Positions 1 to 7,992 of a stretch of 15,298 nucleotides of DNA are shown here, one piece after another. Every line of letters begins with the position of its first letter. Positions within the stretch are counted from its first letter, which is position 1. This stretch comes from an uncultured Bacilli bacterium (lineage in GTDB: Bacteria; Bacillota_I; Bacilli_A; RF39; UBA660): positions 1 through 15,298 of the forward strand of contig CALVPO010000027.1 of the NCBI GenBank assembly GCA_944351345.1, given 5' to 3'. The notes beneath the pieces are model-generated. The model saw nothing but the letters and a program-made list of their open reading frames with translations. It was not told the origin of the DNA and ran no database searches. A program made the translations under genes and the position numbers.

Positions 1-13
1 TTCCCTAAAAAAG

Positions 14-40
14 TATTAACTATTTAGTTAATATTTTTTT
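14..40 (+). terminator. Probable rho-independent terminator of an upstream gene
   Basis: TATTAACTA (14-22) pairs perfectly with TAGTTAATA (25-33), and a run of seven T follows (34-40). The stem is AT-only apart from one C-G pair and the loop is tiny, so it would be weak. It would end a plus-strand gene lying left of the window. The same palindrome could instead act as an operator just upstream of the lysozyme promoter. Confidence 0.45.
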
Positions 41-64
41 AAAAATAAATATTTATGATATAAT
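36..64 (+). promoter_or_regulatory. Promoter of the lectin-lysozyme gene, extended -10 type
   Basis: TATAAT at 59-64 is preceded by TG at 56-57, giving the extended -10 motif TGnTATAAT. At 17-nt spacing the -35 position reads TTTTTA, a poor match to TTGACA, as expected when an extended -10 compensates. A strong Shine-Dalgarno (GAGGAGG, 74-80) precedes the ATG at 86, so the leader is short and leaves little room for RNA-based control. Confidence 0.6.
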
Positions 65-85
65 TGAGAATAAGAGGAGGTAACA

Positions 86-2614
86 ATGAAAAAGATTTAT
101 TTTATACTATTATTAGTACTTAGTTTTACTATTAATATGGCTAAAGTTAATGCTCAAAGTGTTACAAATGGTACATATATAATCAAGAGTACTGCTGATA
201 ATAATGTTGTTTTTGATGCTACTGGTGGTTTTTATGATAATGGTACAAATATACAAGTACATACATTAAATAATACCACTGCTCAAAAATGGATAGTTAA
301 ATCTCAACAAGATGGTTATTATACTATAGCTAGTGCCTTAAATGAAAACCAAGTTATTGACATATATAATGCTACAATTGCAAATAAAACTAAAATCCAA
401 TTATGGAAGAACAACAACACAGATGCTCAAAAATGGCAAATTGTTCATACTGGTAAAAGTGCTTTTGAAATTAGGTCTAAAATAAATAATAACTACTGTC
501 TTGATTTGACTGATGGATATACTACTAGTGATACTAAAATTCAATTATATAAATGTAATAGTACCGTAGCTCAAAAGTTTAAATTTGTTGAATTAATAGA
601 TTCTAAGCAAACAGTAGAAGATGGCACTTATACTATTAATAGTATAATTAATGAAAATCAAGTTATTGATGTTGCTGATGGTAAAACTGATAACAGAACA
701 AATATTCAATTATGGAATAATAATAATACTTCTGCTCAAAAATGGAATATAAAATATTTGAGTGATGGATATTATTCTATAACAAGTAAATTAAATAATA
801 ATAAATGTTTAGACGTTAGTGATGGTATATTTCTTAGTGGAAGTAATGTACAATTATATAATTGTAATAATACAGATGCTCAAAAGTGGATTATAAGAGA
901 TTTAGGCAATGGAACTTATAATATTCTAACAAAACAAGACGCCCTATCCTTGGATTTAGCTAATGGTAGTATTTCAAATAAAACTAATGTACAAATATAT
1001 TATAATAATGGAAGTAATGCTCAAAAGTTTAAACTAAAAAAATTAGATGAAGGTACATTAGATAGTGGTGTTTATACTATTTCCTCCCGTTTAGATAATA
1101 CTAAAGTTTTAGATGTCTATAATGGTAATAGCGATGGTAATACAAATATTCAATTATGGGGAAACAATAATACTAATGCTCAAAAATGGTACATAACTAA
1201 GGGAGATGATGGATATTACACAATTCGATCTGGTTTAAATTCATCTTTATATATGGCGAATGCTTCCAATGTGTCTGGAGCAAATATTTTAACTTCTACT
1301 AAAGAGACAAAATGGATTATAGATTATATAGATAATAATAAATTCTATATTATTTCTAAAGATACTGGACTATATTTAAATGTAAATAACTCTAGTACTG
1401 CTAATGGAACTAAAATTAATTTATTTACCAAAAATGAAAGTAATGCTCAAAAATTTAGTTTTGTATCTACTAAAATAGATGAAAACTCTAAGACTTTTTC
1501 TGATGGATATTATACAATTAATAGTAAATTAGATAGTAATAAAGTTATAGATGTAAATAATGGTTCTAAAAATAATGGTACTAACATTCAACTTTACTCT
1601 TCTAATAACTCTAACGCTCAAATATGGTATTTAAAACACACTGGTAATGGATACTATGGTATAACAAGTGCTATGAACCCTAACACTTCTTTAGAATTAG
1701 CAAACGGTTATACTACTAATGGCACTAACATTCAACTTTATAAATCTAATAATAGTGATGCCCAATTTTGGAAATTAAAAGATGATGGTAATGGAAATAT
1801 CTCAATAGTTTCAAAGAAAGCTAATATATGTGTTACAGTAGCTAATAGTTCAACTGCAAATAAGACTAATATTCAGGCTAATACTTGTAATAATCAGAAT
1901 AATCAAAAATTTAATTTAGTAAAATATACTAATAAGAAAAATTACACTGGTATTGATGTATCTCAATATCAAGGTAATGTTGATTGGGCTAAAGTAGCTG
2001 CATCTAATATTGGATTTGTTATATTAAGAGCTGGCTATGGTGATAACTGGACTAGCCAAGATGATACTAAATTTGTAAGAAACGTTCAAGAATTAGAGAA
2101 ATATAATATTCCTTATGGAGTTTATTTATATTCTTATGCTATTAATGTTAATGGTTCTACTAGTTTAAATGCTGATTCAGAGTCTGCTACTAGTGAGGCT
2201 GAACATGTTTTAAGATTATTAAGATCTGTTAGTTATAAACCTAATTTAAAAACATCTGTATATTTAGATATGGAAGACTCTTATACATTAAAAGCCGGGA
2301 AAAATGGATTAACTAATATTGCTAATAAGTTTTGTTCTATTATAGAATCTAATGGATACGGATGTGGTATTTACGCTAATACTTCATGGCTTAATAATAA
2401 TTTAAATACGAAAAATATTGCTAATAATTATGATATATGGGTAGCAGAATGGCCTTATGGCTCTAAACCATCACCAAGTTATAATACTGCATTTACATTA
2501 AAACCTAGTTATAAATTGACTGACTATAGATTATGGCAATTTTCTAGTCATGGCAGTATTTCTGGTATATCTGGTAATGTTGATGTTGATATTGGATATA
2601 ATATTTTTGATTAA
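86..2614 (+). CDS. Secreted GH25 lysozyme with twelve ricin-type lectin repeats
   Basis: This 842-aa protein starts with a signal peptide (residues 1 to about 23, hydrophobic core FILLLVLSF, likely cleavage after VNA). Residues 27 to about 615 hold twelve ricin-type repeats ending in Q-K-W or Q-K-F. They group into four beta-trefoils, at roughly 27-170, 178-318, 325-462 and 471-614. The C-terminal 220 residues form a GH25 (Chalaropsis/Cellosyl-type) muramidase, starting at GIDVSQYQ with D624 and carrying the catalytic YLDMED motif with D728 and E730. GH25 enzymes cut the MurNAc-GlcNAc bond of peptidoglycan, and the lectin part probably binds cell-surface or host glycans. No LPXTG anchor or C-terminal membrane segment is visible, so it is presumably released. 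The start is fixed by GAGGAGG five bases upstream. It could serve as an autolysin, a competitor-killing lysozyme or a glycan-targeted enzyme. Confidence 0.93.
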   Translation: MKKIYFILLLVLSFTINMAKVNAQSVTNGTYIIKSTADNNVVFDATGGFYDNGTNIQVHTLNNTTAQKWIVKSQQDGYYTIASALNENQVIDIYNATIANKTKIQLWKNNNTDAQKWQIVHTGKSAFEIRSKINNNYCLDLTDGYTTSDTKIQLYKCNSTVAQKFKFVELIDSKQTVEDGTYTINSIINENQVIDVADGKTDNRTNIQLWNNNNTSAQKWNIKYLSDGYYSITSKLNNNKCLDVSDGIFLSGSNVQLYNCNNTDAQKWIIRDLGNGTYNILTKQDALSLDLANGSISNKTNVQIYYNNGSNAQKFKLKKLDEGTLDSGVYTISSRLDNTKVLDVYNGNSDGNTNIQLWGNNNTNAQKWYITKGDDGYYTIRSGLNSSLYMANASNVSGANILTSTKETKWIIDYIDNNKFYIISKDTGLYLNVNNSSTANGTKINLFTKNESNAQKFSFVSTKIDENSKTFSDGYYTINSKLDSNKVIDVNNGSKNNGTNIQLYSSNNSNAQIWYLKHTGNGYYGITSAMNPNTSLELANGYTTNGTNIQLYKSNNSDAQFWKLKDDGNGNISIVSKKANICVTVANSSTANKTNIQANTCNNQNNQKFNLVKYTNKKNYTGIDVSQYQGNVDWAKVAASNIGFVILRAGYGDNWTSQDDTKFVRNVQELEKYNIPYGVYLYSYAINVNGSTSLNADSESATSEAEHVLRLLRSVSYKPNLKTSVYLDMEDSYTLKAGKNGLTNIANKFCSIIESNGYGCGIYANTSWLNNNLNTKNIANNYDIWVAEWPYGSKPSPSYNTAFTLKPSYKLTDYRLWQFSSHGSISGISGNVDVDIGYNIFD

Positions 2615-2615
2615 T

Positions 2616-2659
2616 AAAAAGAAGCTATTAGAAATTAAGTTCCTATGTAGCTTCTTTTT
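2616..2659. terminator. Bidirectional terminator between the lysozyme gene and glmM
   Basis: AAAAAGAAGCTA (2616-2627) pairs with TAGCTTCTTTTT (2648-2659), a 12-bp stem with a 20-nt loop. Read on the plus strand it ends in a T run. Read on the minus strand, directly after the glmM stop, it also ends in TTTTT. It therefore serves both convergent genes. Confidence 0.85.
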
Positions 2660-3999
2660 TAATTTAATTTTTCTTTTATTTTATTAGCGATATCATTGGC
2701 ATATTTTTCAATAACTTTAGTGTCAGCTCCTTCTATCATTACTCTAATTAGAGCTTCTGTTCCTGATGGCCTAACTAATACTCTTCCTTCTTGAGCTAAA
2801 ATATTACTAACTCTTTTTATTTCTTCGTTTATGTCGTCATCATTATAAATTTCGTTTTTCTTAGAATTATCTACTTCTACATTAATTAATACTTGAGGAT
2901 ACTTAGTCATTATGTTAGATAGTTCATTTAAACTTTTTTTCGTATATTTCATAACTTCTAATACTTTTAATGATGTTAATTCTCCATCTCCTGTATTAGC
3001 ATAGTCTTTAAATATAACATGTCCAGACTGCTCTCCTCCTAAATTATATCCTTTTAATAACATTTCTTCTAGTACATATCTATCTCCTACTTTAGTTTTT
3101 TCAAAGTTTATTTTGTAATCTTGGCAAAATTTTATGAAACCTAAATTACTCATTACTGTTCCTACAACAGTATTTTTATTTAATTTATTATTATCTTTTA
3201 AATAATTAGAAGTTATTGCTAGAATATAATCACCATCAATTACATTACCTTTATTGTCTACCATGATGCACCTGTCAGCATCACCATCGTAGGCTATTCC
3301 ACAATCTAAATTATTATCTAATACTTTAGATATTAAATTTTCTATGTGAGTTGAGCCACAGTTATCATTTATATTATAACCATCTGGTGTAGCATTAATA
3401 ATAGTAGCATTACAGTCTAATTCGCTAAATAATCTTGGTGCTACCATTGATGCTGATCCGTTAGCACAGTCTACTATTACATTTAATCCGGCTAGATTTG
3501 TATTACAAGCCTTCTTTAAATGATTTACATAATCTCCTATTGGATCATAGCCTGTTATTAATTTACCAATATTATTATTTTGGAATTTGTATTTATCTAT
3601 ATTAATAATTACATCTTCTATTTCATCCTCTAGGGCATCAGGTAACTTATAGCCATCTTTATCAAATATTTTAATTCCATTATATTCACTAGGATTATGA
3701 CTTGCTGATACCATAATACCTGCTAAAGCTTTGTATTTACTAACTAATAATGATACACATGGAGTTGATACTACTCCTAAATCTATTACATCAAGTCCTA
3801 CTGATGTTAAACCTGCTATCAAGCTAGATGATAGCATATCACCAGATATTCTTGTGTCTTTACCAATGATCACTTTTCCTTTCTTTTTGGATTTTGTTAA
3901 GACATATGCTGTTGCTATTCCAAGCTTCATAGCAAATTCTGCTGTTAATTCTTTACCAGCAATGCCTCTTACTCCATCTGTTCCAAATAATCTTCCCAT
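2659..3999 (-). CDS. glmM: Phosphoglucosamine mutase
   Basis: GlmM converts glucosamine-6-phosphate to glucosamine-1-phosphate in the cytoplasm, on the route to UDP-GlcNAc for peptidoglycan. The 446-aa length is normal for the family. All four expected landmarks are present: the phosphoserine loop SASHNP with S100, the magnesium loop DGDADR (D238, D240, D242), the sugar-binding GEQSGH (322-327) and the C-terminal phosphate-binding RPSGTE (410-415). The N-terminus, MGRLFGTDGVRG, is typical of GlmM rather than of other phosphohexomutases. The start overlaps the stop of the upstream acyltransferase gene as TAATG, with GAGG nine bases upstream, so the two are translationally coupled. The gene ends in the shared bidirectional terminator. 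Confidence 0.97.
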   Translation of the reverse strand: MGRLFGTDGVRGIAGKELTAEFAMKLGIATAYVLTKSKKKGKVIIGKDTRISGDMLSSSLIAGLTSVGLDVIDLGVVSTPCVSLLVSKYKALAGIMVSASHNPSEYNGIKIFDKDGYKLPDALEDEIEDVIINIDKYKFQNNNIGKLITGYDPIGDYVNHLKKACNTNLAGLNVIVDCANGSASMVAPRLFSELDCNATIINATPDGYNINDNCGSTHIENLISKVLDNNLDCGIAYDGDADRCIMVDNKGNVIDGDYILAITSNYLKDNNKLNKNTVVGTVMSNLGFIKFCQDYKINFEKTKVGDRYVLEEMLLKGYNLGGEQSGHVIFKDYANTGDGELTSLKVLEVMKYTKKSLNELSNIMTKYPQVLINVEVDNSKKNEIYNDDDINEEIKRVSNILAQEGRVLVRPSGTEALIRVMIEGADTKVIEKYANDIANKIKEKLN

Positions 4000-4667
4000 T
4001 ATTTTTCCTCTTTTCTAATTATTTCTTTTTCTGATTTTACAATACTATTACTTTGGATGACTCCTCTTACTCTTGTTAAGGGATAAATATTAGTATTAGG
4101 AGAAATTATTGTTCCTGGGAATATAGTACTATTACATCCTACTTCAACATAATTTCCTATAATACCTCCCAGTTTTCTGAGACCTGTTACAATTTCTTCA
4201 CCATTATTTTTTATAATTACTGAAGTTTTATCACTTTTTAAATTAGCAACAATTACCCCCGCTCCTATATGAGAGTGATAGCCCATGATAGAGTCCCCCA
4301 TATAATTAAAGTGCGGTATTTGGCAATTGTCAAAAATAATTACATTTTTTAATTCACACGAGTTTCCTATGACGCAATTTTTTCCAATAACTACACTTCC
4401 TCTTATATAGGCACAGTGTCTAATTTCTGTATTATCATCTATAATGCATGGACCATCTATATGAGCTGTTGGGCTAATGGTTGCAGACTTTGATATCCAT
4501 ATATCATCAGATAACTTATCATACTTTGTCTTATCTAGACTATTTCCAAGTTTTATTATATATTCTTTTATTTTAGGAATTAATTCCCATACTTCGTAAG
4601 CATCTAAAAATAAATCTTTACATATTGTATGATCTATATCTAAAATTTCTTTTGTATTTATTTTCAT
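3999..4667 (-). CDS. GlmU-like left-handed beta-helix acyltransferase (no uridylyltransferase domain)
   Basis: This 222-aa protein has a helical N-terminus (about 1-52) and then a left-handed beta-helix of hexapeptide repeats (about 55-205). It resembles the Firmicute family often annotated as UDP-N-acetylglucosamine pyrophosphorylase, but the nucleotidyltransferase Rossmann domain is absent. The segment around IPHFNYMGDS aligns with AGHLTYLGD of the GlmU acetyltransferase domain, so H119 sits at the place of the GlmU catalytic histidine. HIGAGV (133-138) matches the NIGAGT stretch that follows in GlmU. Coupling to glmM, whose product GlcN-1-P is the GlmU acetylation substrate, suggests that it acetylates GlcN-1-P or a related amino-sugar phosphate. 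That role is inference. AGGAGG precedes the ATG by nine bases. Confidence 0.8.
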   Translation of the reverse strand: MKINTKEILDIDHTICKDLFLDAYEVWELIPKIKEYIIKLGNSLDKTKYDKLSDDIWISKSATISPTAHIDGPCIIDDNTEIRHCAYIRGSVVIGKNCVIGNSCELKNVIIFDNCQIPHFNYMGDSIMGYHSHIGAGVIVANLKSDKTSVIIKNNGEEIVTGLRKLGGIIGNYVEVGCNSTIFPGTIISPNTNIYPLTRVRGVIQSNSIVKSEKEIIRKEEK

Positions 4668-4688
4668 TTAAATCGTCCTCCTAAATAA

Positions 4689-4717
4689 ATTATACAATAA
4701 GCGAAAAAAAAAGAAAA
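4689..4717 (-). promoter_or_regulatory. Possible promoter for the acyltransferase-glmM unit
   Basis: On the minus strand TATAAT lies at 4694-4689, 21 bases ahead of the acyltransferase ATG, with AGGAGG in between. The -35 position at 17-nt spacing reads TTTTCT, a weak match. The gap between topA and this gene is only 83 bases, so transcription from topA may also contribute. Confidence 0.45.
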
Positions 4718-4736
4718 TATAAAAGACATTCTCTTT
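4704..4736 (-). terminator. Weak possible terminator after topA
   Basis: On the minus strand AAAGA (4736-4732) can pair with TCTTT (4726-4722) around a GAATG loop, followed by a T-rich tract that includes nine consecutive T (4712-4704). The 5-bp stem is very short, so read-through from topA into the acyltransferase gene is likely. Confidence 0.3.
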
Positions 4737-4750
4737 ACACTTAATAAATA

Positions 4751-6784
4751 TTAATTTTTGATATAATCACAATTACTACATTTTATTCCTGTTTTAGATT
4801 CAACTAATATACTTTTACAATTTGGGCAAAGTTCTCCTGTTGGTTTATCCCAAGTAGCAGTCTTGCATTTTGGATAATTGTTGCAACCATAAAATATTTT
4901 TCCTCGTCTAGTTTTCTTTTCTACTATTTTACCATCTTGACAATTTGGACATTTCATTATTATGACTTCTTCTTTTTTATCATCATTAGGTTTTATATAT
5001 TTACATTCTGGATAATTGGAACATGCTACAAATTTTCCGTATTTGGATTGTTTTATTACTAGTGGATTACCACAATTTGGACACATTTCGCCTGTTTCTT
5101 CAGGAGGCTTTTTTTCCATTTCTTTGAAGGCTATTTCTACTTTTGGTTCAAATTCGTTATAGAATCTATCTAATAGATTATACCAAACTAATTTACCATC
5201 AGCGATTTTATCTAAATCTTCTTCCATTTCTCTAGTGTATTTGACATTAATTATATCTTTGAAAAAGGCTTGTAATCTATCTGTTATATCTATTCCTATA
5301 TCTGTTGGAATAAATTTTTTGTCAGTAACTGTTACATAGGCTCTTTCTTTTAAAGTGTCTATAGTTTTAGCGTATGTTGATGGTCTACCTATTCCTAGTT
5401 CTTCCATTTCTTTAATTAGTTTTGATTCGGTATATCTTGCTGGTGGTTTTGTTTCATGTTCTGTATATTCTACTAGATTGGCTGTTATGTTTTGACCAGT
5501 AGTTAAGACTGGTAATATTTTATCTTGATTATCTTCATAGTCAGCATATACTTTTAGATATCCATCAAAGATAAGTATTTGGCCAGTAGATTTGAATTTG
5601 TAGTTATTATTTTCAAGAATTATAGTGGTAGCTTCTACTTTAGCACTCTTCATTAAAGAAGCAAGAGCTCTATAATATATCATTCTGTATAATTTATATT
5701 CATCATTAGATAAGTATTGTTTAATATCATCTGGATGTCTATTTATACTAGTAGGACGGATAGCTTCATGGGCATCTTGGACATTTTCAGTTTTTTTAGA
5801 TTTTTTTACATGACCTATATAGTTATCACCATAGTTTTCTTTGATGTATCCATATGTATTTTTTATAAATTCGTCACTCATACGAACAGAATCAGTTCTC
5901 ATATAAGTAATAAGTCCAACTGTTTCACTTCCTAAATTAATTCCTTCATATAATTTTTGGGCTATAGACATGGTTTTCTTTGATGTGAAGTTTAATTTAG
6001 TTGAAGCATCTTGTTGTAATGTAGAAGTAGTATATGGGAATTTACTTTTTTTCTCTTTTTCTTTTTTTATGATATTTTCAATAACAAATGATTTATCAAG
6101 CTTATTTAGGATATTTTCTGCTTCTTCTATTGATTTTATTTCTACTTTTTTATTGTTATAAGTATCTAGTTTGGCATCAAAATCGTTAAAATGAGCATCT
6201 ATTTCATAATACTTTTCTATATTAAAAGCTGCTATTTCACGTTCTCTATCTACTATTAATTTTAGGGCTACACTTTGAACACGACCTGCTGATTTTCCCT
6301 CTGTTTTAGATTGCATTAGTTTACTTAACCTAAATCCTATAATTCTATCTAATATCCTTCTAGTTTCCTGGGATTTTACTAAATTATTATCAATCTTTCT
6401 AGCATGACTAAATGAGTTTAATATTACATCCTTAGTTATTTCGTTAAATACTATCCTTTTATAATTATTATCATTTAGACCTAATGTATCATATAAATGC
6501 CATGAAATAGCTTCCCCTTCTCTATCAGGGTCGGTTGCTAGATAAACAAAATCAGAATTTTTTACATCTTTTTTTAGTTCTGTTACTAATTTCTTCTTTC
6601 CTTTTATTATTTTATATTCTGGTTTAAAATGATTTTCTATATCAACTCCAAATCCAAATTTTCCTGAGGTTGTTAAATCCCTTATGTGTCCTAGTGATGA
6701 TACTACTTTGTAATCATTTCCTAAATATTTTTCTATTGTTTTACTTTTGCTTGGAGACTCTACTATAACTAAATTTTTGCTCAT
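4751..6784 (-). CDS. topA: DNA topoisomerase I (type IA)
   Basis: TopA relaxes negative supercoils through a 5'-phosphotyrosine intermediate. Taking the ATG at 6784, the protein has 677 aa. The TOPRIM domain carries E9 (VESPSK) and the acidic metal motif ATDPDREGE (D85, D87). The active-site tyrosine is Y294 in GLITYMRTDS. Three C-terminal zinc ribbons follow after about residue 565: two complete four-cysteine fingers and a shorter last one, CPNC...CSNC. Two upstream starts are open (GTG at 6802, ATG at 6790). The 6784 ATG is preferred because AGGA lies nine bases before it and the product begins MSKNLVIVESPSK like other TopA proteins. The GTG would sit on the Shine-Dalgarno itself. It is a single gene with its own promoter. 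Confidence 0.97.
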   Translation of the reverse strand: MSKNLVIVESPSKSKTIEKYLGNDYKVVSSLGHIRDLTTSGKFGFGVDIENHFKPEYKIIKGKKKLVTELKKDVKNSDFVYLATDPDREGEAISWHLYDTLGLNDNNYKRIVFNEITKDVILNSFSHARKIDNNLVKSQETRRILDRIIGFRLSKLMQSKTEGKSAGRVQSVALKLIVDREREIAAFNIEKYYEIDAHFNDFDAKLDTYNNKKVEIKSIEEAENILNKLDKSFVIENIIKKEKEKKSKFPYTTSTLQQDASTKLNFTSKKTMSIAQKLYEGINLGSETVGLITYMRTDSVRMSDEFIKNTYGYIKENYGDNYIGHVKKSKKTENVQDAHEAIRPTSINRHPDDIKQYLSNDEYKLYRMIYYRALASLMKSAKVEATTIILENNNYKFKSTGQILIFDGYLKVYADYEDNQDKILPVLTTGQNITANLVEYTEHETKPPARYTESKLIKEMEELGIGRPSTYAKTIDTLKERAYVTVTDKKFIPTDIGIDITDRLQAFFKDIINVKYTREMEEDLDKIADGKLVWYNLLDRFYNEFEPKVEIAFKEMEKKPPEETGEMCPNCGNPLVIKQSKYGKFVACSNYPECKYIKPNDDKKEEVIIMKCPNCQDGKIVEKKTRRGKIFYGCNNYPKCKTATWDKPTGELCPNCKSILVESKTGIKCSNCDYIKN

Positions 6785-6809
6785 AAACATCTGTCCTTTC
6801 ACTCGTTAA

Positions 6810-6840
6810 ATTATATACTAAATTATATACTATTTGTCAA
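6810..6840 (-). promoter_or_regulatory. topA promoter with consensus -35
   Basis: On the minus strand a perfect TTGACA lies at 6840-6835. TATATAAT (6817-6810) follows, with a 17-nt spacer to its first base and 19 nt to the exact TATAAT. The sequence AGTATATAATTTA occurs twice in tandem here. The upstream copy is too close to the -35 to serve as a -10, so it is either chance or a binding repeat. The predicted 5' leader is about 20 nt. Confidence 0.7.
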
Positions 6841-6969
6841 GTAAATTTCATAATTTCCCATAATAAATTAATTTAATTTTAATTATAGTTATTATGATAT
6901 TTTTATTCGATTTAGAATAAGTTATTAGTTAAAAATAATAGCCAAGAATATATGTATTTTAATCTTAGA

Positions 6970-6997
6970 TAAAGGAACAAAATACATTGTTCCTTTA
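6970..6997 (-). terminator. Hairpin after the M19 dipeptidase gene
   Basis: TAAAGGAACAA (6970-6980) pairs perfectly with TTGTTCCTTTA (6987-6997) around a 6-nt loop, directly after the end of the mraY-dipeptidase unit. The downstream minus-strand tract (TCTAAGATT) is only moderately T-rich, so it may be an inefficient terminator or an mRNA 3'-end stabiliser. Positions 6841-6969 otherwise hold only AT-rich spacer. Confidence 0.6.
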
Positions 6998-7001
6998 GTT
7001 A

Positions 7002-7974
7002 TTATTTTACTTTATTTATTATAGATAAGGGGTTATTTATTAATATATTAGCGGCTACTTCTTTATTAAAATTTTTAGTAATTAATAAATATATGTCTTT
7101 TGATATAGTATTTATAGGAAAAGCTTCATAATTATGATATATATTATCTGGATGAAAATTCATATCATCTATTGATACTATTATTTTCTTAATATCAAAA
7201 CCTATTTTATTTATTATATAATCAAGGTGCTTAATATATTCTTGTTCCTTTTCTTGGTAATTTAATTGTTGATAATTTGATGATAAAAATTTTCCATTAG
7301 TAAATAGGCCTATATAGCCACCCATTTTCTTTAATCTAATTAATTCTTTATCACTTAGATTTCTATCTTTATTGCACAAAGTTTTTACGTTTGAATAAGA
7401 TACTATGATAATTGGATTTTTTCCAGATTGTTGTTCTTTTTCTACTACGTCTAATATATCATTAAAAGTTTTTTGATTGGCATGAGATAGGTCAATAATT
7501 ATACCTAATTCTATTGCCTTTTTTATTAGTTTAATACCCAGTGGTGTTAGTCCTTCATTAGTTCTATTACCAGAGCCATATTTATTTTTAGCATTCCATA
7601 CTGGTATAATACTTCTTATTCCTAGTTTATATAGTTCTTCTAATTCATCAGGTGATTTTATATAATCGCAGCCTTCTATACTATATAAAAAATTTATATT
7701 GGAAGGAATAATATTATTTTTTTTTAAAATAATATAGATACTCTATACTTTTCTTTAACATAGCAGGTACATTTTCTAACTCTTCTTTAGTTATTCCTAA
7801 TTCTTCTTCCATTTTGCTTTCTGGCATAAAATAGAGGTTAATTATACCTCCTCGTATGTTATTTTGGTATATTTTTTTGCAATCATTAATTAATTTATTT
7901 ATATTATTTAATTTACTATTTGGTTTTAAGTTAAAATATAGTATTGTTAGTAAATCATAGTGCATATCATACAT
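7002..7974 (-). pseudogene. Membrane dipeptidase-like protein (peptidase M19), frameshifted
   Basis: The gene begins at 7974 (AAGGAG upstream) and reads MYDMHYDLL..., the M19 H-x-D metal motif (H5, D7). After 86 codons it stops at TAA just past a run of nine A (minus strand; 7717-7725). Removing one A gives a continuous 323-aa M19-like frame: SIEG for the bridging glutamate, IIDLSH for the next histidine, then DRNLSD and GGYIGL typical of the family. The downstream frame has no ATG or GTG start before a TTG at 7379, so it is not an independent gene. M19 enzymes are metal-dependent dipeptidases. The expected FSHS histidine is replaced here (VSYSN, codon TAT). The gene is 18 bases after mraY and probably co-transcribed. 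The break may be real decay, slippage-rescued expression or an assembly error. Confidence 0.8.
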
Positions 7975-7992
7975 TAGAATTTCTCCTTTTTA

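Noticed and set aside
3731..4018. Plus-strand 95-codon ORF opposite glmM
   Set aside because: It is fully covered by well-conserved glmM codons on the minus strand and has no ribosome-binding site.
6785..6802. GTG or upstream ATG start for topA
   Set aside because: The GTG lies on the Shine-Dalgarno and the first ATG is only three bases after AGGA. The ATG at 6784 has normal spacing and gives the family N-terminus.
7002..7379. A 125-aa ORF from a TTG as a separate gene
   Set aside because: The reading frame upstream of the TTG is continuous M19 sequence, so this is the C-terminal part of one frameshifted gene.
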